A DNA stretch of 64,000 bases from an uncultured Sphingopyxis sp. (GTDB taxonomy: Bacteria; Pseudomonadota; Alphaproteobacteria; Sphingomonadales; Sphingomonadaceae), in assembly GCF_900078365.1 (NCBI RefSeq), contig NZ_LT598653.1:1860001-1924000 (forward strand), read 5' to 3'. This document shows, in pieces, positions 43,054 through 52,544 of the stretch; positions within the stretch are counted from its first letter, which is position 1; the number at the start of each line of letters is the position of its first letter. A program made the position numbers and the translations under genes. The notes beneath the pieces are model-generated. The model saw only the letters and a list, made by a program, of their open reading frames with translations. It made no database searches and had not been told where the DNA came from.

Positions 43054-44270
43054 CCGGCAAGCGGGAAGGTCACCGACACCTTCGTTCCCTTGCCAAGCTC
43101 GCTTTCGATGTCGAGCTGACCCTGATGGCGCTCGCTGATGTGTTTGACGATCGCGAGGCCCAGGCCGGTGCCGCCGGCAGCGCGCGAACGGCCGCGGTCG
43201 ACGCGGTAGAAGCGTTCGGTGAGGCGCGGCAGATGGTCGGGCGCGATGCCGTCGCCTTCGTCGCGGACCGACAGCCGCACGCGGCTTCCCTCGCGGACCA
43301 GTTCGACGGTGACGGGGGTTCCCGGATGACCATATTTCATCGCGTTCGAAATGATATTGTGCGCAAGCTGCCCCAGTTGCGCGCCGTCGCCGAGCATCGG
43401 CTGCGGCGCGTCGCCGAGCACCGCGACGATGTCCTTTGCGCGCGGCTGTTCGCTGTCGCGAAGCTGCGCGACCGACGTCTGGACGATCGCGGCGAGGTCG
43501 ACCGGCGTCGTCGGGCGGCGAAAGCGATCGGCCTCGACGCGTGAGATCGAGAGCAGGTCGATGACGAGCTGTTGCATCCGCCCCGCCTCGCGGTGGATGA
43601 TCGACAGGAAACGGCTGCGCGTCGGCGCGTCGGTATCGCCGTTCATGTCCTGCAGCGTCTCGACATAGCCGAGGATCGCGGCGAGCGGCGTGCGCAGCTC
43701 GTGGCTTGCGTTGGCGACGAAATCCGATCGCATCCGGTCGGCGGCGTCGATCGCCGAATGGTCCGACAGCATGACGATGCACTGTCCGCCCGACAGCGCG
43801 GCGACGCGCATCGTCCAGCGCTGGCCGGGGCGGGGGAAATCGACGAGATTGACCGTTGAAAGCGGACCGTCACCGATGCGCGATAGCCACTCCGCCGCCG
43901 CCGGATGGCGGATCGCCGTGCGTATATCGGCGCCAACGATATGGCGGCCGAGCAGACGGATCGCCGCGTCGTTGGCGATCGCGACGATATTGTCGGCGAC
44001 GCCAAGGAGCGGATCCTTCTCCTGATCGACCCAGCTCGCGAAATCGGGATGGCGAAGGAGCGAGACCGGCGGCGCTTCGGTCGCCGGCACCGTGCTCGGC
44101 GCTTCGGGGAGCGGGGCGGGAAGGGCGCTGTAGACGATGGCGGCGGCGGCGAAACCCGCCACCGCCATCATCGCGATCGACAGGGCGCCGCCGCTCGTCA
44201 GCGCGGCAAGGATCGCCGCGATGACGACGAGTGTCAGGGCGATGACGAGGCTGGACAGGCGATCGAACAT
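43050..44270 (-). CDS. PhoR-like sensor histidine kinase
   Basis: A 406-residue inner-membrane sensor kinase. Two hydrophobic segments (7-25, 30-50) are followed by a PAS-like region (about 75-175). The H-box FVANASHELRTPLAAILGYVE places the phosphorylated His at 190. The N-box NIISNAMKYG, the G1 box SVRDEGDGI and the G2 box GTGLGLAIV are all present. The arrangement matches PhoR-type kinases, but no phoB or pst gene is adjacent, so the partner regulator is elsewhere. ATG 44270 is used; longer frames start inside the divergent region. Confidence 0.88.
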   Translation of the reverse strand: MFDRLSSLVIALTLVVIAAILAALTSGGALSIAMMAVAGFAAAAIVYSALPAPLPEAPSTVPATEAPPVSLLRHPDFASWVDQEKDPLLGVADNIVAIANDAAIRLLGRHIVGADIRTAIRHPAAAEWLSRIGDGPLSTVNLVDFPRPGQRWTMRVAALSGGQCIVMLSDHSAIDAADRMRSDFVANASHELRTPLAAILGYVETLQDMNGDTDAPTRSRFLSIIHREAGRMQQLVIDLLSISRVEADRFRRPTTPVDLAAIVQTSVAQLRDSEQPRAKDIVAVLGDAPQPMLGDGAQLGQLAHNIISNAMKYGHPGTPVTVELVREGSRVRLSVRDEGDGIAPDHLPRLTERFYRVDRGRSRAAGGTGLGLAIVKHISERHQGQLDIESELGKGTKVSVTFPLAG

Positions 44271-44419
44271 GCGCCGCCCGCGTCGCACGAAGCATGGGAT
44301 CAGCGCAAGCGGCTTTGCGGCGGTTAATGTTTTGGGGGAGGCTGTGCCAAAGCGGGAAGCCGAACGGCTGCGGCGGTCTTTTGCTTTTCCTTGACGCTTC
44401 ATTGCGTTATGCGCCGGGC

Positions 44420-44833
44420 ATGGAAAAGAGCGACATTCCACCCGGTCCGCCCGAAATGGATGGCGAAGCCGTTCCGTCGCGCCGCAGGATGCTGGCGCTC
44501 GGCGCCGCCGGCGTGTCGGCGGCGCTGACGATCCGGCCCGCCTTTGCGCAGACCGCCGTGTCGGTGATGAACTGCGAGATTCCCGTGCCTGGAGCGACGG
44601 CGGCCGGTCAATATATCGACCGCGCGGGCAAGCTGGTGCCGGCGGGGACGAAGGGCGCCTTTCCGGGATCGCCGCGGCCGTTCACCGGCGAGGAAGTGAA
44701 GCGTGCGTTCCGCGGCCAGACGCTGCCCGGAACGACCTACAACCAGTCGCAGGCCTATCTGCAATATATCCGGCGCTTGCAGGCGGGGCAGAGCGGCTTT
44801 ACCTGTTTCGCATCGATCACGACGTCGCGCTGA
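44420..44833 (+). CDS. Hypothetical Tat-exported protein
   Basis: A 137-residue protein. The N-terminal PSRRRMLALGAAGVSAALTI then RPAFAQ is a twin-arginine signal (RRRM with hydrophobic core and AFA-Q cleavage), giving a mature periplasmic protein of about 95 residues. It contains two Cys (MNCEIP and GFTCFAS) and the segment YNQSQAYLQYIRRLQAG. No family was recognised. It lies between the PhoR-like kinase (divergent) and the fumarylacetoacetase-family gene. Tat signals usually mark cofactor-binding or folded cargo, but no cofactor motif is visible. Confidence 0.75.
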   Translation: MEKSDIPPGPPEMDGEAVPSRRRMLALGAAGVSAALTIRPAFAQTAVSVMNCEIPVPGATAAGQYIDRAGKLVPAGTKGAFPGSPRPFTGEEVKRAFRGQTLPGTTYNQSQAYLQYIRRLQAGQSGFTCFASITTSR

Positions 44834-44893
44834 TTATCGCTTCCCGGCAGGCGATGACGGTTTTCGGCCGCATCGTCAGACAAGGGAGTTTTC

Positions 44894-45895
44894 GTGAAAC
44901 TAGCATCGCTCAAAAAGGGCCGCGACGGCCGGCTCGTCGTCGTTTCGGACGATCTGGCCTGGTTTGCTGACGCCGGTCAGATCGCGGCGACGATGCAGGC
45001 GGCGCTCGACAATTGGGCCGACGCCGCGCCGCGCCTCGCCGCGCTTGCCGAAGATCTGAACCATGACGCGATTCCAAAGGAGCGGTTCCACGAGCATGAT
45101 GCGGCATCGCCGCTGCCGCGCGCCTATCAATGGGCCGACGGCAGCGCCTATGTGAATCATGTCGCGCTGGTGCGGCAGGCGCGCGGCGCCGAAATGCCCG
45201 ACAGCTTCTGGCACGATCCGCTGATGTATCAGGGCGGCAGCGACGCCTTTCTGGGGCCTCGCGATCCTATACCGCTCGGCGATCCCGCATGGGGCTGCGA
45301 CATGGAGGCCGAGGTCGTCGTCGTGACGGGCGATGTGCCGGCGGGTATCGATGCCGTTGCGGCGCGCGAGAAGATCCTGCTCGTCGGCCTCACCAACGAT
45401 GTGTCGCTGCGCGGGCTGATCCCGGCCGAACTCGCCAAGGGCTTCGGCTTTTTCCAGTCGAAACCGTCGAGCGCGATGTCGCCGGTGTTCGTGACGCCCG
45501 ATGCGCTCGGCGATCGCTGGAAGGACGGCAAACTGCACGGAACGCTGTCGGTCGATCTGAATGGCGAGCCGCTGGGCCGCGCCGACGCGGGGGTCGATAT
45601 GACTTTCGATTTCGGCGCGCTGATCGCGCATGCCGCGAAAACCCGCGATCTGGGCGCGGGCACGATCATCGGATCGGGCACCGTGTCGAACCGCGACGCC
45701 GACGGCGGGCCGGGCAAGCCGATCGCCGAAGGCGGGCTGGGCTATAGCTGCCTCGCCGAAGTGCGGACGGTCGAGACGATCCGGCTGGGCGAGCCCAGGA
45801 CGCCGTTCATGAAGAAGGGCGATACGGTCCGCATCTGGATGGACGACGACCGCCATCATAGCATTTTTGGCGCGATCGAGCAGACGGTCGGCTAA
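44894..45895 (+). CDS. Fumarylacetoacetate hydrolase (FAH) family protein
   Basis: A 333-residue hydrolase. The metal site is visible as the acidic cluster GCDMEAEVVVVTGDVP, followed by LVGLTNDVSLRGL and SGTVSNRD, all characteristic of FAH domains. Members cleave C-C bonds in fumarylacetoacetate or related diketo acids. A preceding N-terminal region (about 70 residues) matches sphingomonad FAH proteins. The start is GTG 44894 behind AAGGGAG. It ends in a strong bidirectional terminator shared with the convergent tadC gene. Confidence 0.9.
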   Translation: MKLASLKKGRDGRLVVVSDDLAWFADAGQIAATMQAALDNWADAAPRLAALAEDLNHDAIPKERFHEHDAASPLPRAYQWADGSAYVNHVALVRQARGAEMPDSFWHDPLMYQGGSDAFLGPRDPIPLGDPAWGCDMEAEVVVVTGDVPAGIDAVAAREKILLVGLTNDVSLRGLIPAELAKGFGFFQSKPSSAMSPVFVTPDALGDRWKDGKLHGTLSVDLNGEPLGRADAGVDMTFDFGALIAHAAKTRDLGAGTIIGSGTVSNRDADGGPGKPIAEGGLGYSCLAEVRTVETIRLGEPRTPFMKKGDTVRIWMDDDRHHSIFGAIEQTVG

Positions 45896-45900
45896 CGGCA

Positions 45901-45930
45901 AAGAGGGCGGAAATTGCTTTCCGCCCTCTT
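45901..45930. terminator. Bidirectional terminator between FAH and tadC
   Basis: AAGAGGGCGGAAA pairs perfectly with TTTCCGCCCTCTT (13 bp) around a TTGC loop. It lies between convergent genes and would end both transcripts. Confidence 0.8.
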
Positions 45931-45957
45931 CTCGATCCTATGTGGAAGCCAGGGCGG

Positions 45958-47004
45958 TCAGCCCTTGCCGCCGAAGGCGCCGCCCGACATCGCGTCGCTC
46001 AGCGAGCAAGCCGCCGGGCCCAGAATGACGATGAACAGCACCGGCAGGATGAACAGGATCAGCGGCACCGTCATGATCGCAGGCAGACGCGCGGCCTTTT
46101 CCTCGGCGCGCATCATGCGTTCATTGCGAAATTCGGCCGACAATACGCGAAGCGCGGACGCGAGCGGCGTGCCGTATTTTTCGGTCTGGATCATGGTCGT
46201 GACGACGCCCTTCACCGACTCCAGATTCACGCGGTAGGCGAAATTCTCGAACGCCTGCCGGCGCTCGGTCAGGAAGCTGAGTTCGATCGACGTCAGCGCG
46301 AACTCTTCGCCCAGTTCGGGATAGGCGCGGCCGAGTTCTTTCGCCACGCGGGCGAAAGCCGAGTCGACCGTCAGACCCGCCTCGGCGCAGATGACGAGCA
46401 GGTCGAGCGCGTCGGGAAGGCCCTTGCGGATCGCGTCGGTCCGCTTCTGGCGCATATTATCGACGAAGAGGTCGGGCGCCTTGTAACCCAGGATCAGCGC
46501 GCCCATCGTATAGGCAGAGCGTTTGACCGAAGTCAGGTCGGGCCACATGTCGACCCAATAGATCAGAAAAAGCGCGAGCCCCCCAAACAGGATCGGCAGC
46601 ACCATGCGACCGAAGATCACCGCGACGGCGAGGTCCTTCGACCGGATGCCGGCTTGCGCGAGCTTTTGCTGGACTTCCTTGATCTGACTGTCCTGGAGGA
46701 CCTGGAGCTTGCCGAGGAAGGTCCGCATCTTGTCGGCGGTCTGGTTCTTGCGGACCAACCGGGCACGGCGCTTCGCTGTCGAGGCGGTGATGCCGGCTTT
46801 CAACTGTTCGCGGCGTTCGTTGAGCGCCTTGACGCGCTTCGTCATCGGGTTGCGCACGGACAGCGCGTTGTAGATCGCGAACAGCACGGCGAAGACGCCG
46901 ACCGCCGCCAGCATGGTGCCGGCCCATACGACGTCGACGCCGAGCAGGGTCGGACCGCTCTGCGCACCCGAGAAGGCCGATGAGAGAAGGAGGCTGCTGT
47001 TCAC
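45958..47004 (-). CDS. tadC: Tad pilus inner-membrane platform protein TadC
   Basis: A 348-residue protein of the type II secretion F-domain family. N-terminal hydrophobic helix (VVWAGTMLAAVGVFAVLFAIYNAL), a cytoplasmic domain (IRKGLPDALDLLVICAEAGL, with family motif EAGLTVDSAFARVAKELG) and two C-terminal helices. It pairs with TadB to form the platform that accepts the ATPase. The start is GTG 47004 behind GAAGGGG, 13 bp after the tadB stop. It is the last gene of the Tad operon. Confidence 0.93.
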   Translation of the reverse strand: MNSSLLLSSAFSGAQSGPTLLGVDVVWAGTMLAAVGVFAVLFAIYNALSVRNPMTKRVKALNERREQLKAGITASTAKRRARLVRKNQTADKMRTFLGKLQVLQDSQIKEVQQKLAQAGIRSKDLAVAVIFGRMVLPILFGGLALFLIYWVDMWPDLTSVKRSAYTMGALILGYKAPDLFVDNMRQKRTDAIRKGLPDALDLLVICAEAGLTVDSAFARVAKELGRAYPELGEEFALTSIELSFLTERRQAFENFAYRVNLESVKGVVTTMIQTEKYGTPLASALRVLSAEFRNERMMRAEEKAARLPAIMTVPLILFILPVLFIVILGPAACSLSDAMSGGAFGGKG

Positions 47005-47017
47005 TGTCTCTGCCCCT

Positions 47018-47986
47018 TCAAATTTCGAAATTGACCATCTTAGCCATGATGCCGGCGCCGATGCTCATCCAGACCAGACCGCCGATACCCGCAATGATGA
47101 GCCGCTCCTCGGCGAAAAAGCCGGCGAGATAGCCGGGGTTCACCGTCCAGACGACGCCGAACACGAAAAAGGGCAGCGCGCCGACGATATAGGCGGACGC
47201 CTTGGCTTCCGACGACATCGCCTTGATCTTGAGCTTCATCTGGGCGCGCTTGCGCAGGACGTCCGACAGGTTGGCAAGCGTCTCGGCGAGATTGCCGCCG
47301 GTCTCGCGCTGGATCTGGATCGTGATGCAGAAGAACTGGAATTCGGGGGTGTCCAACATTTCGGCCGATTCCTGCAACGCGGCTTCCATCGTGTTGCCGA
47401 TGCGGATGCGTTCGACGACGCCCCTGAACTCCTCGCCGACCGGACCGGGGAGCTCGTGACTCACGACCTGGAAGGTTTCGGTGACCGGCAGACCCGACTT
47501 GAGACCGCGCACGAGCAGGTCGATCGCGTCGGGAAAGCGGCTGTTGAAAGCCGCGACGCGCTTTTTGATCGTCATGCCGACGACCAGATAGGGGAGGCCG
47601 AGGCTGAGCAGCAATCCGACGAGCCCCGCCATCAGGACGGGGGCGCGGACGACGAGCATCGCGCCGGTGGCGACGACGAAGATGATCATCGTTGCAAATA
47701 TATATTGCGTCAGCGTCCAGCTCTTGCCGGTCCGGCGAATCCTTTTCTCGAGCTCTTCGCGGCGCGGCAGCAGATGAGTCAGCGAGGAGCCGCCCGCGCG
47801 GCCCGACTGGATCGTCTTGCGCATTTGCGCCGCGACGACCGCTTCGGTCGAAGCCGCATGGCGATCCTTGACCATCGCCAGCCGCCGCGTCTTCGCTTTG
47901 CCCGCCGAAGGCCCGCCGACCAGAATGACGAGCAGGGCGAAGGCCAGGAAAGCTCCGGCGATGATCAGGATGACTGGCAGGTTCAT
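47018..47986 (-). CDS. tadB: Tad pilus inner-membrane platform protein TadB
   Basis: A 322-residue F-domain protein: N-terminal helix (VILIIAGAFLAFALLVILVGG), two further central helices (110-150), the PDAIDLLVRGLKSGLPVTETF motif and a final helix. It is the partner of TadC in the Tad export machine. In sphingomonads the tadA ATPase gene normally precedes it, but here the upstream gene is cpaE with a 57-bp gap. Confidence 0.93.
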   Translation of the reverse strand: MNLPVILIIAGAFLAFALLVILVGGPSAGKAKTRRLAMVKDRHAASTEAVVAAQMRKTIQSGRAGGSSLTHLLPRREELEKRIRRTGKSWTLTQYIFATMIIFVVATGAMLVVRAPVLMAGLVGLLLSLGLPYLVVGMTIKKRVAAFNSRFPDAIDLLVRGLKSGLPVTETFQVVSHELPGPVGEEFRGVVERIRIGNTMEAALQESAEMLDTPEFQFFCITIQIQRETGGNLAETLANLSDVLRKRAQMKLKIKAMSSEAKASAYIVGALPFFVFGVVWTVNPGYLAGFFAEERLIIAGIGGLVWMSIGAGIMAKMVNFEI

Positions 47987-48043
47987 GGTCAGCTGGTGTC
48001 CGCTTCTATCGCTGGAGGTTGTGACGGCGCGTCATGCACGCCC

Positions 48044-49315
48044 TCACGCCGCCTGTTTCGCGCCCTTTTTGGTCAGGCCGAGCTTGCCAAGCAGCGAGCC
48101 GCCCGACTTGTCTTTCACGGCGGTGACCGGCGCATCCCCGGCATGGACATCGGCGCCGTCGAGGACGAGGCGCATGAGATTGTTCCAGACCTGCGCCGAC
48201 TTGGTTCCCTTGCAGGTTTCGGCGTAGGATTTCCCGAGCTTCGCCGCCTGGACGACGAGCTTCGGATCGAACGGGATGACGATGTCGATCGGCCGTTCGA
48301 TCGACGATTCAAATTCCTTGCGCGACAGTTCGCCGACCGCGCTTTGAAACTTGTTCGCGACGAGGACGACGCGCGCGCCGGGAATGTTCTGCTTGAACCA
48401 CGACAGAAGCCGGATCGTGTCGCGCGCCGCGGCGAGCGTCACGTCGCTGACGAGCAGAATCGTTCCCATCTCCGACACCAGGTGCGGGAAGGGGATCAGA
48501 ACCTGGCGCGGGATGTCGACGATCGTCATCTCGAACGCGCCCCGCAGTTCTTCCTCCAGCTGGAAAAAGGCCGAGCCGTCGGTCATCACCGGCTGGTGGA
48601 TCGGCGCTTCGGCCGACAGCAGGCTGAGCTTGTCGGATGCGCGCACCATCGCGCGCTCGATGAACAGGCCGTCGATCCGGCTCGGATTGTCGATCGCATC
48701 GATCAGGCCGCGACCGGGTTCGAGGTCGAGCGTAAGCGCACCCGTTCCGAAATGGACGTCGAGATCGAGCAGCGCCGTCTGACGGTCGGCCTGTTCGCTG
48801 ATCGCCCAGGCGAGCGAGGTCGCCACCAGCGAGGCGCCCACGCCGCCGCGAACGCCGACGACGCCCATCATATGGTGCGGCTTGTCGTCGTGCATGTCCG
48901 CGTGTTTCGGGGCCGACAGCATCGCCTGCGCCATGGTCAGCGATTCACGGACCTGTTCGAGCGACAGCGGCTTCAGAAGATAATCCTGGATGCCGCTCGA
49001 CAAGAGGTCGCGATACAGGCGCACGTCGTTGACCTGACCCGCGGCGATCACGACCGTCCCGGGTTCGCAGACTTCGGCCAGCGCGTTGATGTCGTTGATC
49101 GGATCACCCGATTCGGACATGTCGACGAACAGGATGTTCGGGCTCGCGGACACCGACAGCGATTGCACCGCGTTGCGCAGCCCGCCCTTGTTGCACTTTT
49201 CGACCGGCCAGCCCATGTCGCCCGCCGCCGCGCGGATCAGTTCCAGCGTATCGTCGTCGCAGACGAAGGCGTTGAAGGGATCGCGCAGTCCCGCTGATTT
49301 GAAAGGAGCGTTCAC
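48044..49315 (-). CDS. cpaE: Tad pilus assembly ATPase-like localisation protein CpaE/TadZ
   Basis: A 423-residue protein of the CpaE/TadZ group. An N-terminal receiver-like domain (residues 15-125) precedes a MinD-type ATPase domain (GVVGVRGGVGASLVATSLAWA, deviant Walker A, about 152-172). DLDVHFGTGALTLDL and DIPRQV follow. It places the Tad machine at the cell pole in Caulobacter. The start is GTG 49315, overlapping the cpaD stop by 4 bp (GTGA). The tail is Lys/Gly-rich. Confidence 0.92.
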   Translation of the reverse strand: MNAPFKSAGLRDPFNAFVCDDDTLELIRAAAGDMGWPVEKCNKGGLRNAVQSLSVSASPNILFVDMSESGDPINDINALAEVCEPGTVVIAAGQVNDVRLYRDLLSSGIQDYLLKPLSLEQVRESLTMAQAMLSAPKHADMHDDKPHHMMGVVGVRGGVGASLVATSLAWAISEQADRQTALLDLDVHFGTGALTLDLEPGRGLIDAIDNPSRIDGLFIERAMVRASDKLSLLSAEAPIHQPVMTDGSAFFQLEEELRGAFEMTIVDIPRQVLIPFPHLVSEMGTILLVSDVTLAAARDTIRLLSWFKQNIPGARVVLVANKFQSAVGELSRKEFESSIERPIDIVIPFDPKLVVQAAKLGKSYAETCKGTKSAQVWNNLMRLVLDGADVHAGDAPVTAVKDKSGGSLLGKLGLTKKGAKQAA

Positions 49316-49950
49316 TGACCACCTCCGGTTGATACCTTGCTCAGTCCTGCCGCCCCGGTCTGGGGCTTTGTGCGGTAGGTCTGGATCGCGCGCGTCGCTG
49401 CGAGCGGGTCATGCCCCGTGTCGCTCGTTCCCTTGATCAGATCATTGGGGTCGGCGACCATCGCGGCGAGGTTGCCGTTGACCGCGCAGCCATAGTTGGA
49501 CGAGGTCGCATTGGCCGAGTTCAATGACGATTTGCTGTCCCAATTGGGGCATCCTGGAACCGAAGCCGACGCGCGGGTCACGACCACGCGCAGATAGCCT
49601 TCCGGAACCGCGCCCGTCGTTACCGGCGCCTCGCGGCTCAGCAACAGCCCGCGGCGTTCGACCATGGCGCGGACCGTCGCCTGCGCCGACGATGCGCCGT
49701 AAGCCGACGGATCCTCCACCGCGATGCGGTCGCCGTAGCGAACCCCCATGGCGTCGAGCCAGCCCTGCAGGCGGCCCTGTTCGCTGGGCGGCAGTTCGCC
49801 ATTCGCGGTCGCGACGTCGAATTGATAAAGGCTGTTGCGCACCACCGGCTGATGCACCGATTCCAGGCTGCGGTTGCTATATGCGGCGCCGGTGCAGCCG
49901 GCGAGCGAACTCGCGCATGCCAGGATCGTCCAAGTTGCGATTTTCTTCAT
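49312..49950 (-). CDS. cpaD: Tad pilus assembly lipoprotein CpaD
   Basis: A 212-residue outer-membrane-associated lipoprotein. Signal peptide MKKIATWTILACASSLAGC with lipobox SLAGC. The mature region has the CpaD hallmark SSNYGCAVNGNLAAMVADPNDL. It assists the secretin CpaC. ATG 49950 follows AGGAGC. The gene is followed by cpaE with GTGA overlap. Confidence 0.92.
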   Translation of the reverse strand: MKKIATWTILACASSLAGCTGAAYSNRSLESVHQPVVRNSLYQFDVATANGELPPSEQGRLQGWLDAMGVRYGDRIAVEDPSAYGASSAQATVRAMVERRGLLLSREAPVTTGAVPEGYLRVVVTRASASVPGCPNWDSKSSLNSANATSSNYGCAVNGNLAAMVADPNDLIKGTSDTGHDPLAATRAIQTYRTKPQTGAAGLSKVSTGGGQ

Positions 49951-49975
49951 CACTTTGCTCCTGAAATCCAGCGCG

Positions 49976-51457
49976 TCACTTGATGCTGAAACCGGGGGCG
50001 ACGCTGCCGCCGCCCGTCCGCGGCCGGTCGGCGTCGCCAACATCGGTATCGAGCCGCGGTTTGGGGCGGTCGCCGCCGGTCACGCCGTCGCTCGTCTGGT
50101 TGAGCAGCAGCCGTTGCAGATCGTGCGTGTCCTGGAACGCGTCGGTCGGCAGCTTGATGTCGTTCGCCGACACGGGCTGGACCAGATAGGGCGTCACGAC
50201 GATGACAAGTTCGGTTTCGCCGCGGCGGAAGCTGTCCGATTTGAACAGCGTGCCGAGCAGCGGAACATCGCCGAGACCGGGCATCTTGTCGATCGCTCCG
50301 ATCGAGCGGTTGTTGAGCAGCCCCGCGATCATGAAGCTTTCGCCCGAGCCGAGCTCGACCGTCGTTTCGGCGCGGCGGATCGTCAGCGCCGGAACCTGGA
50401 AGCCCTGCATCTCGATCGCGCCTTCGGTCGAGAGTTCGGACACTTCGGGCCGGACGCGCAGGCTGATCCGCCCGTTCGACAATACGGTCGGCGTATAGGC
50501 GAGGCTGACGCCATATTTGCGATATTCGATCGTCGTGCCCGCGAAGTTGCCGGGGATCGGAACCGGAAATTCGCCGCCCGCCAGGAACTCGGCGGTCTCG
50601 CCCGAAATCGCGGTCAGATTGGGCTGCGCCAGCGTCGCGACCAGACCCGACCGCTCGCCGATGTCGAGCGAGGCGATGAGGTCGAGCCCGAACAGGCGGC
50701 CCGCCCCGGCAAGGCTGCGCGTCCCTGCCGGCGTAGTGATCGTATAGGTGGTGTTGCCATTGGCATCGGTCGTGATTGTGCCCGCCTGGCGGCCACCGAA
50801 GACTCCGCCCAGAAACCCGTTGCCGAGCGGACCGTCGGTGTCGCGTGTCAGGAGGTTGCCGCTGATTTCCTTAACCAGCGACCGGTTCACTTCGGCGATG
50901 CGGACCTGCAGATTGACCTGCAGCGGCGTCGCGGTGCGCAAGCGCGAGAGCACCTTGGTTTCTTCGCCGACAAAGGCCTGAACCAGCCGTTCGGATTCGG
51001 CCGCGTCGTCGGGCGAGCGGACCGTCCCGGTGAGCAGGACAAAGCCGTTCATCGGGGTCGCCACAATGCTTGCTTCGGGCATCGCGAGCGCCAGCATCTG
51101 GTCGATCGTCTCGATATTGTTGCCGACGCGGGCGACGGTCGAAAAGACGACCCGGCCGCCGGAATCGGTGGCATAGATGCTGGTTTCGCCGGGCTTTTTG
51201 CCAAAGACATAGAGCTGGCGGCCCGAGCGGACCTGGACGTCGGCGACGTCGTCGTTGGCGACGAAGACATCGGACATGGTGGCGGGAAGGCTGACCAGGC
51301 GGCCGCGCCCCACCGACAGTTCGAGGCTGCCGTTGGCGTTCTGGACGGCCTGGGCGATGGCTGGCTGCGAGGGCGCCGTCGCGAGCGGGGCCGCCACCAG
51401 GCCGATAGCCAGGGTGCGAGCGAGCGCCGCCGCCTTGAAATTGGCTTTGCTGTTCAT
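49976..51457 (-). CDS. cpaC: Tad pilus outer-membrane secretin CpaC (RcpA)
   Basis: A 493-residue secretin. The signal peptide ends near 35, followed by the BON-like pilus N-domain (LVSLPATMSDVFVANDDVAD, QLYVFGKKPGETSIYA). The secretin core spans about 180-430 (VRIAEVNRSLVKEISGN, AEFLAGGEFPVPIPG, FMIAGLLNNRS, LPGLGDVPLLGTLFKS-like GLGDVPLLGTLFKSD). It forms the ring through which the pilus passes. ATG 51457 has GGGGGT seven bases upstream. The cpaB stop ends one base before. Confidence 0.93.
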   Translation of the reverse strand: MNSKANFKAAALARTLAIGLVAAPLATAPSQPAIAQAVQNANGSLELSVGRGRLVSLPATMSDVFVANDDVADVQVRSGRQLYVFGKKPGETSIYATDSGGRVVFSTVARVGNNIETIDQMLALAMPEASIVATPMNGFVLLTGTVRSPDDAAESERLVQAFVGEETKVLSRLRTATPLQVNLQVRIAEVNRSLVKEISGNLLTRDTDGPLGNGFLGGVFGGRQAGTITTDANGNTTYTITTPAGTRSLAGAGRLFGLDLIASLDIGERSGLVATLAQPNLTAISGETAEFLAGGEFPVPIPGNFAGTTIEYRKYGVSLAYTPTVLSNGRISLRVRPEVSELSTEGAIEMQGFQVPALTIRRAETTVELGSGESFMIAGLLNNRSIGAIDKMPGLGDVPLLGTLFKSDSFRRGETELVIVVTPYLVQPVSANDIKLPTDAFQDTHDLQRLLLNQTSDGVTGGDRPKPRLDTDVGDADRPRTGGGSVAPGFSIK

Positions 51458-51458
51458 C

Positions 51459-52490
51459 TTATTTACCCCCAACCGGAACTTCGGTCATCTTGTCGCCGCG
51501 GGTCACGCGCACGACCGGGCCGGCCGGCGCGGCCGTCTGGCGCCCCTCGCCCGACGGCGCATAGTCGCCCTTGTTCTCGGGCTGCGAACTCGGCGCGCGG
51601 ACGCGGCCGCGCACCGGGACCCAGAAACGCGAGACGTCGCCGCCGGTCGTCGCCGACGAGCGGCTGGCGGTCGGACGCGCGGCGGCTTCGGCCAGCATCT
51701 TCTTCTCGGCGGCACTGCCCGCGGGAACGTCGATCTCGCCCGAGGCGATCGCAGCCTCGAGTTCGCCGGCGGTTTCGGCCAGCGGACGCAGCGCGAGCGA
51801 CAATTTGCCCATGTCCTGGGCGACGGCGATCTTCTCGGCGATCTCCGGCGTCGCTTCGAGCGTCACCGAGCTGAAGGTACGCACCGGCGTCTTGCCCGTC
51901 TCGTCCTCGGCATTGTAGCGCTGGTCCGTCGCCAGGACACGAACGTTGCGGATGATCGTCTCGGCGGTGAACAATTGCTTGTCCGGATAGGATGAGGTCT
52001 CGGAATCGACCGCGAGCTGCTGTGCGAGCACGACGTCGACGCGGTCGCCCGGAAAGACGAAGCCGCCGACACCCTCTTCGCGCGAAACCTTGACGGTGAC
52101 CGCGCGCATTCCGGGACCAAGCGCCGCGGCGAGGAAGCCTCGGTCGTCGGGATGGACGAGGGCCCCTTGCGTGAGCGGCTGCCCGGCGGTGATCGCATGG
52201 CGCACGACAGTGCCGACGAGATTGTTCACGTCGGTCTTGTCCTTCAGGAAATAGGCTTTTTCGACCAGTTCCTTCGGCCACGGCTGAAACCGGAAGCTGT
52301 CGGGGCCGATAATCGTGCCGACCGGCAACTGCCGCGTCGCGACGAGGATCATCGGGCCGGTGATTTCGGGCGCCGCGGCGGCTCGTGCCTTCGGGGCGGC
52401 GGCGCCGCGCAACATCTGGTTGACCCCGAACGCCGCGCCGATGGCAATCACCAGCGCGCCGACGATCAGCATAATCTTTCGCGTATCCAT
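51459..52490 (-). CDS. cpaB: Tad pilus assembly protein CpaB (RcpC)
   Basis: A 343-residue periplasmic protein anchored by one N-terminal helix (IMLIVGALVIAIGAAFGVNQML). Two SAF-like beta-clip domains follow (VATRQLPVGTIIGPDSF; VGGFVFPGDRVDVVLAQQ), as in RcpC/CpaB. It assists secretin assembly. ATG 52490 is used. The long Pro/Gly/Ser-rich C-terminal tail is family-typical but variable. Confidence 0.92.
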   Translation of the reverse strand: MDTRKIMLIVGALVIAIGAAFGVNQMLRGAAAPKARAAAAPEITGPMILVATRQLPVGTIIGPDSFRFQPWPKELVEKAYFLKDKTDVNNLVGTVVRHAITAGQPLTQGALVHPDDRGFLAAALGPGMRAVTVKVSREEGVGGFVFPGDRVDVVLAQQLAVDSETSSYPDKQLFTAETIIRNVRVLATDQRYNAEDETGKTPVRTFSSVTLEATPEIAEKIAVAQDMGKLSLALRPLAETAGELEAAIASGEIDVPAGSAAEKKMLAEAAARPTASRSSATTGGDVSRFWVPVRGRVRAPSSQPENKGDYAPSGEGRQTAAPAGPVVRVTRGDKMTEVPVGGK

Positions 52491-52544
52491 GACGAGTTTT
52501 CGCCCTCCTGCACCCACCAGAGACGGTCGTGCTTTTCCCTCAGG

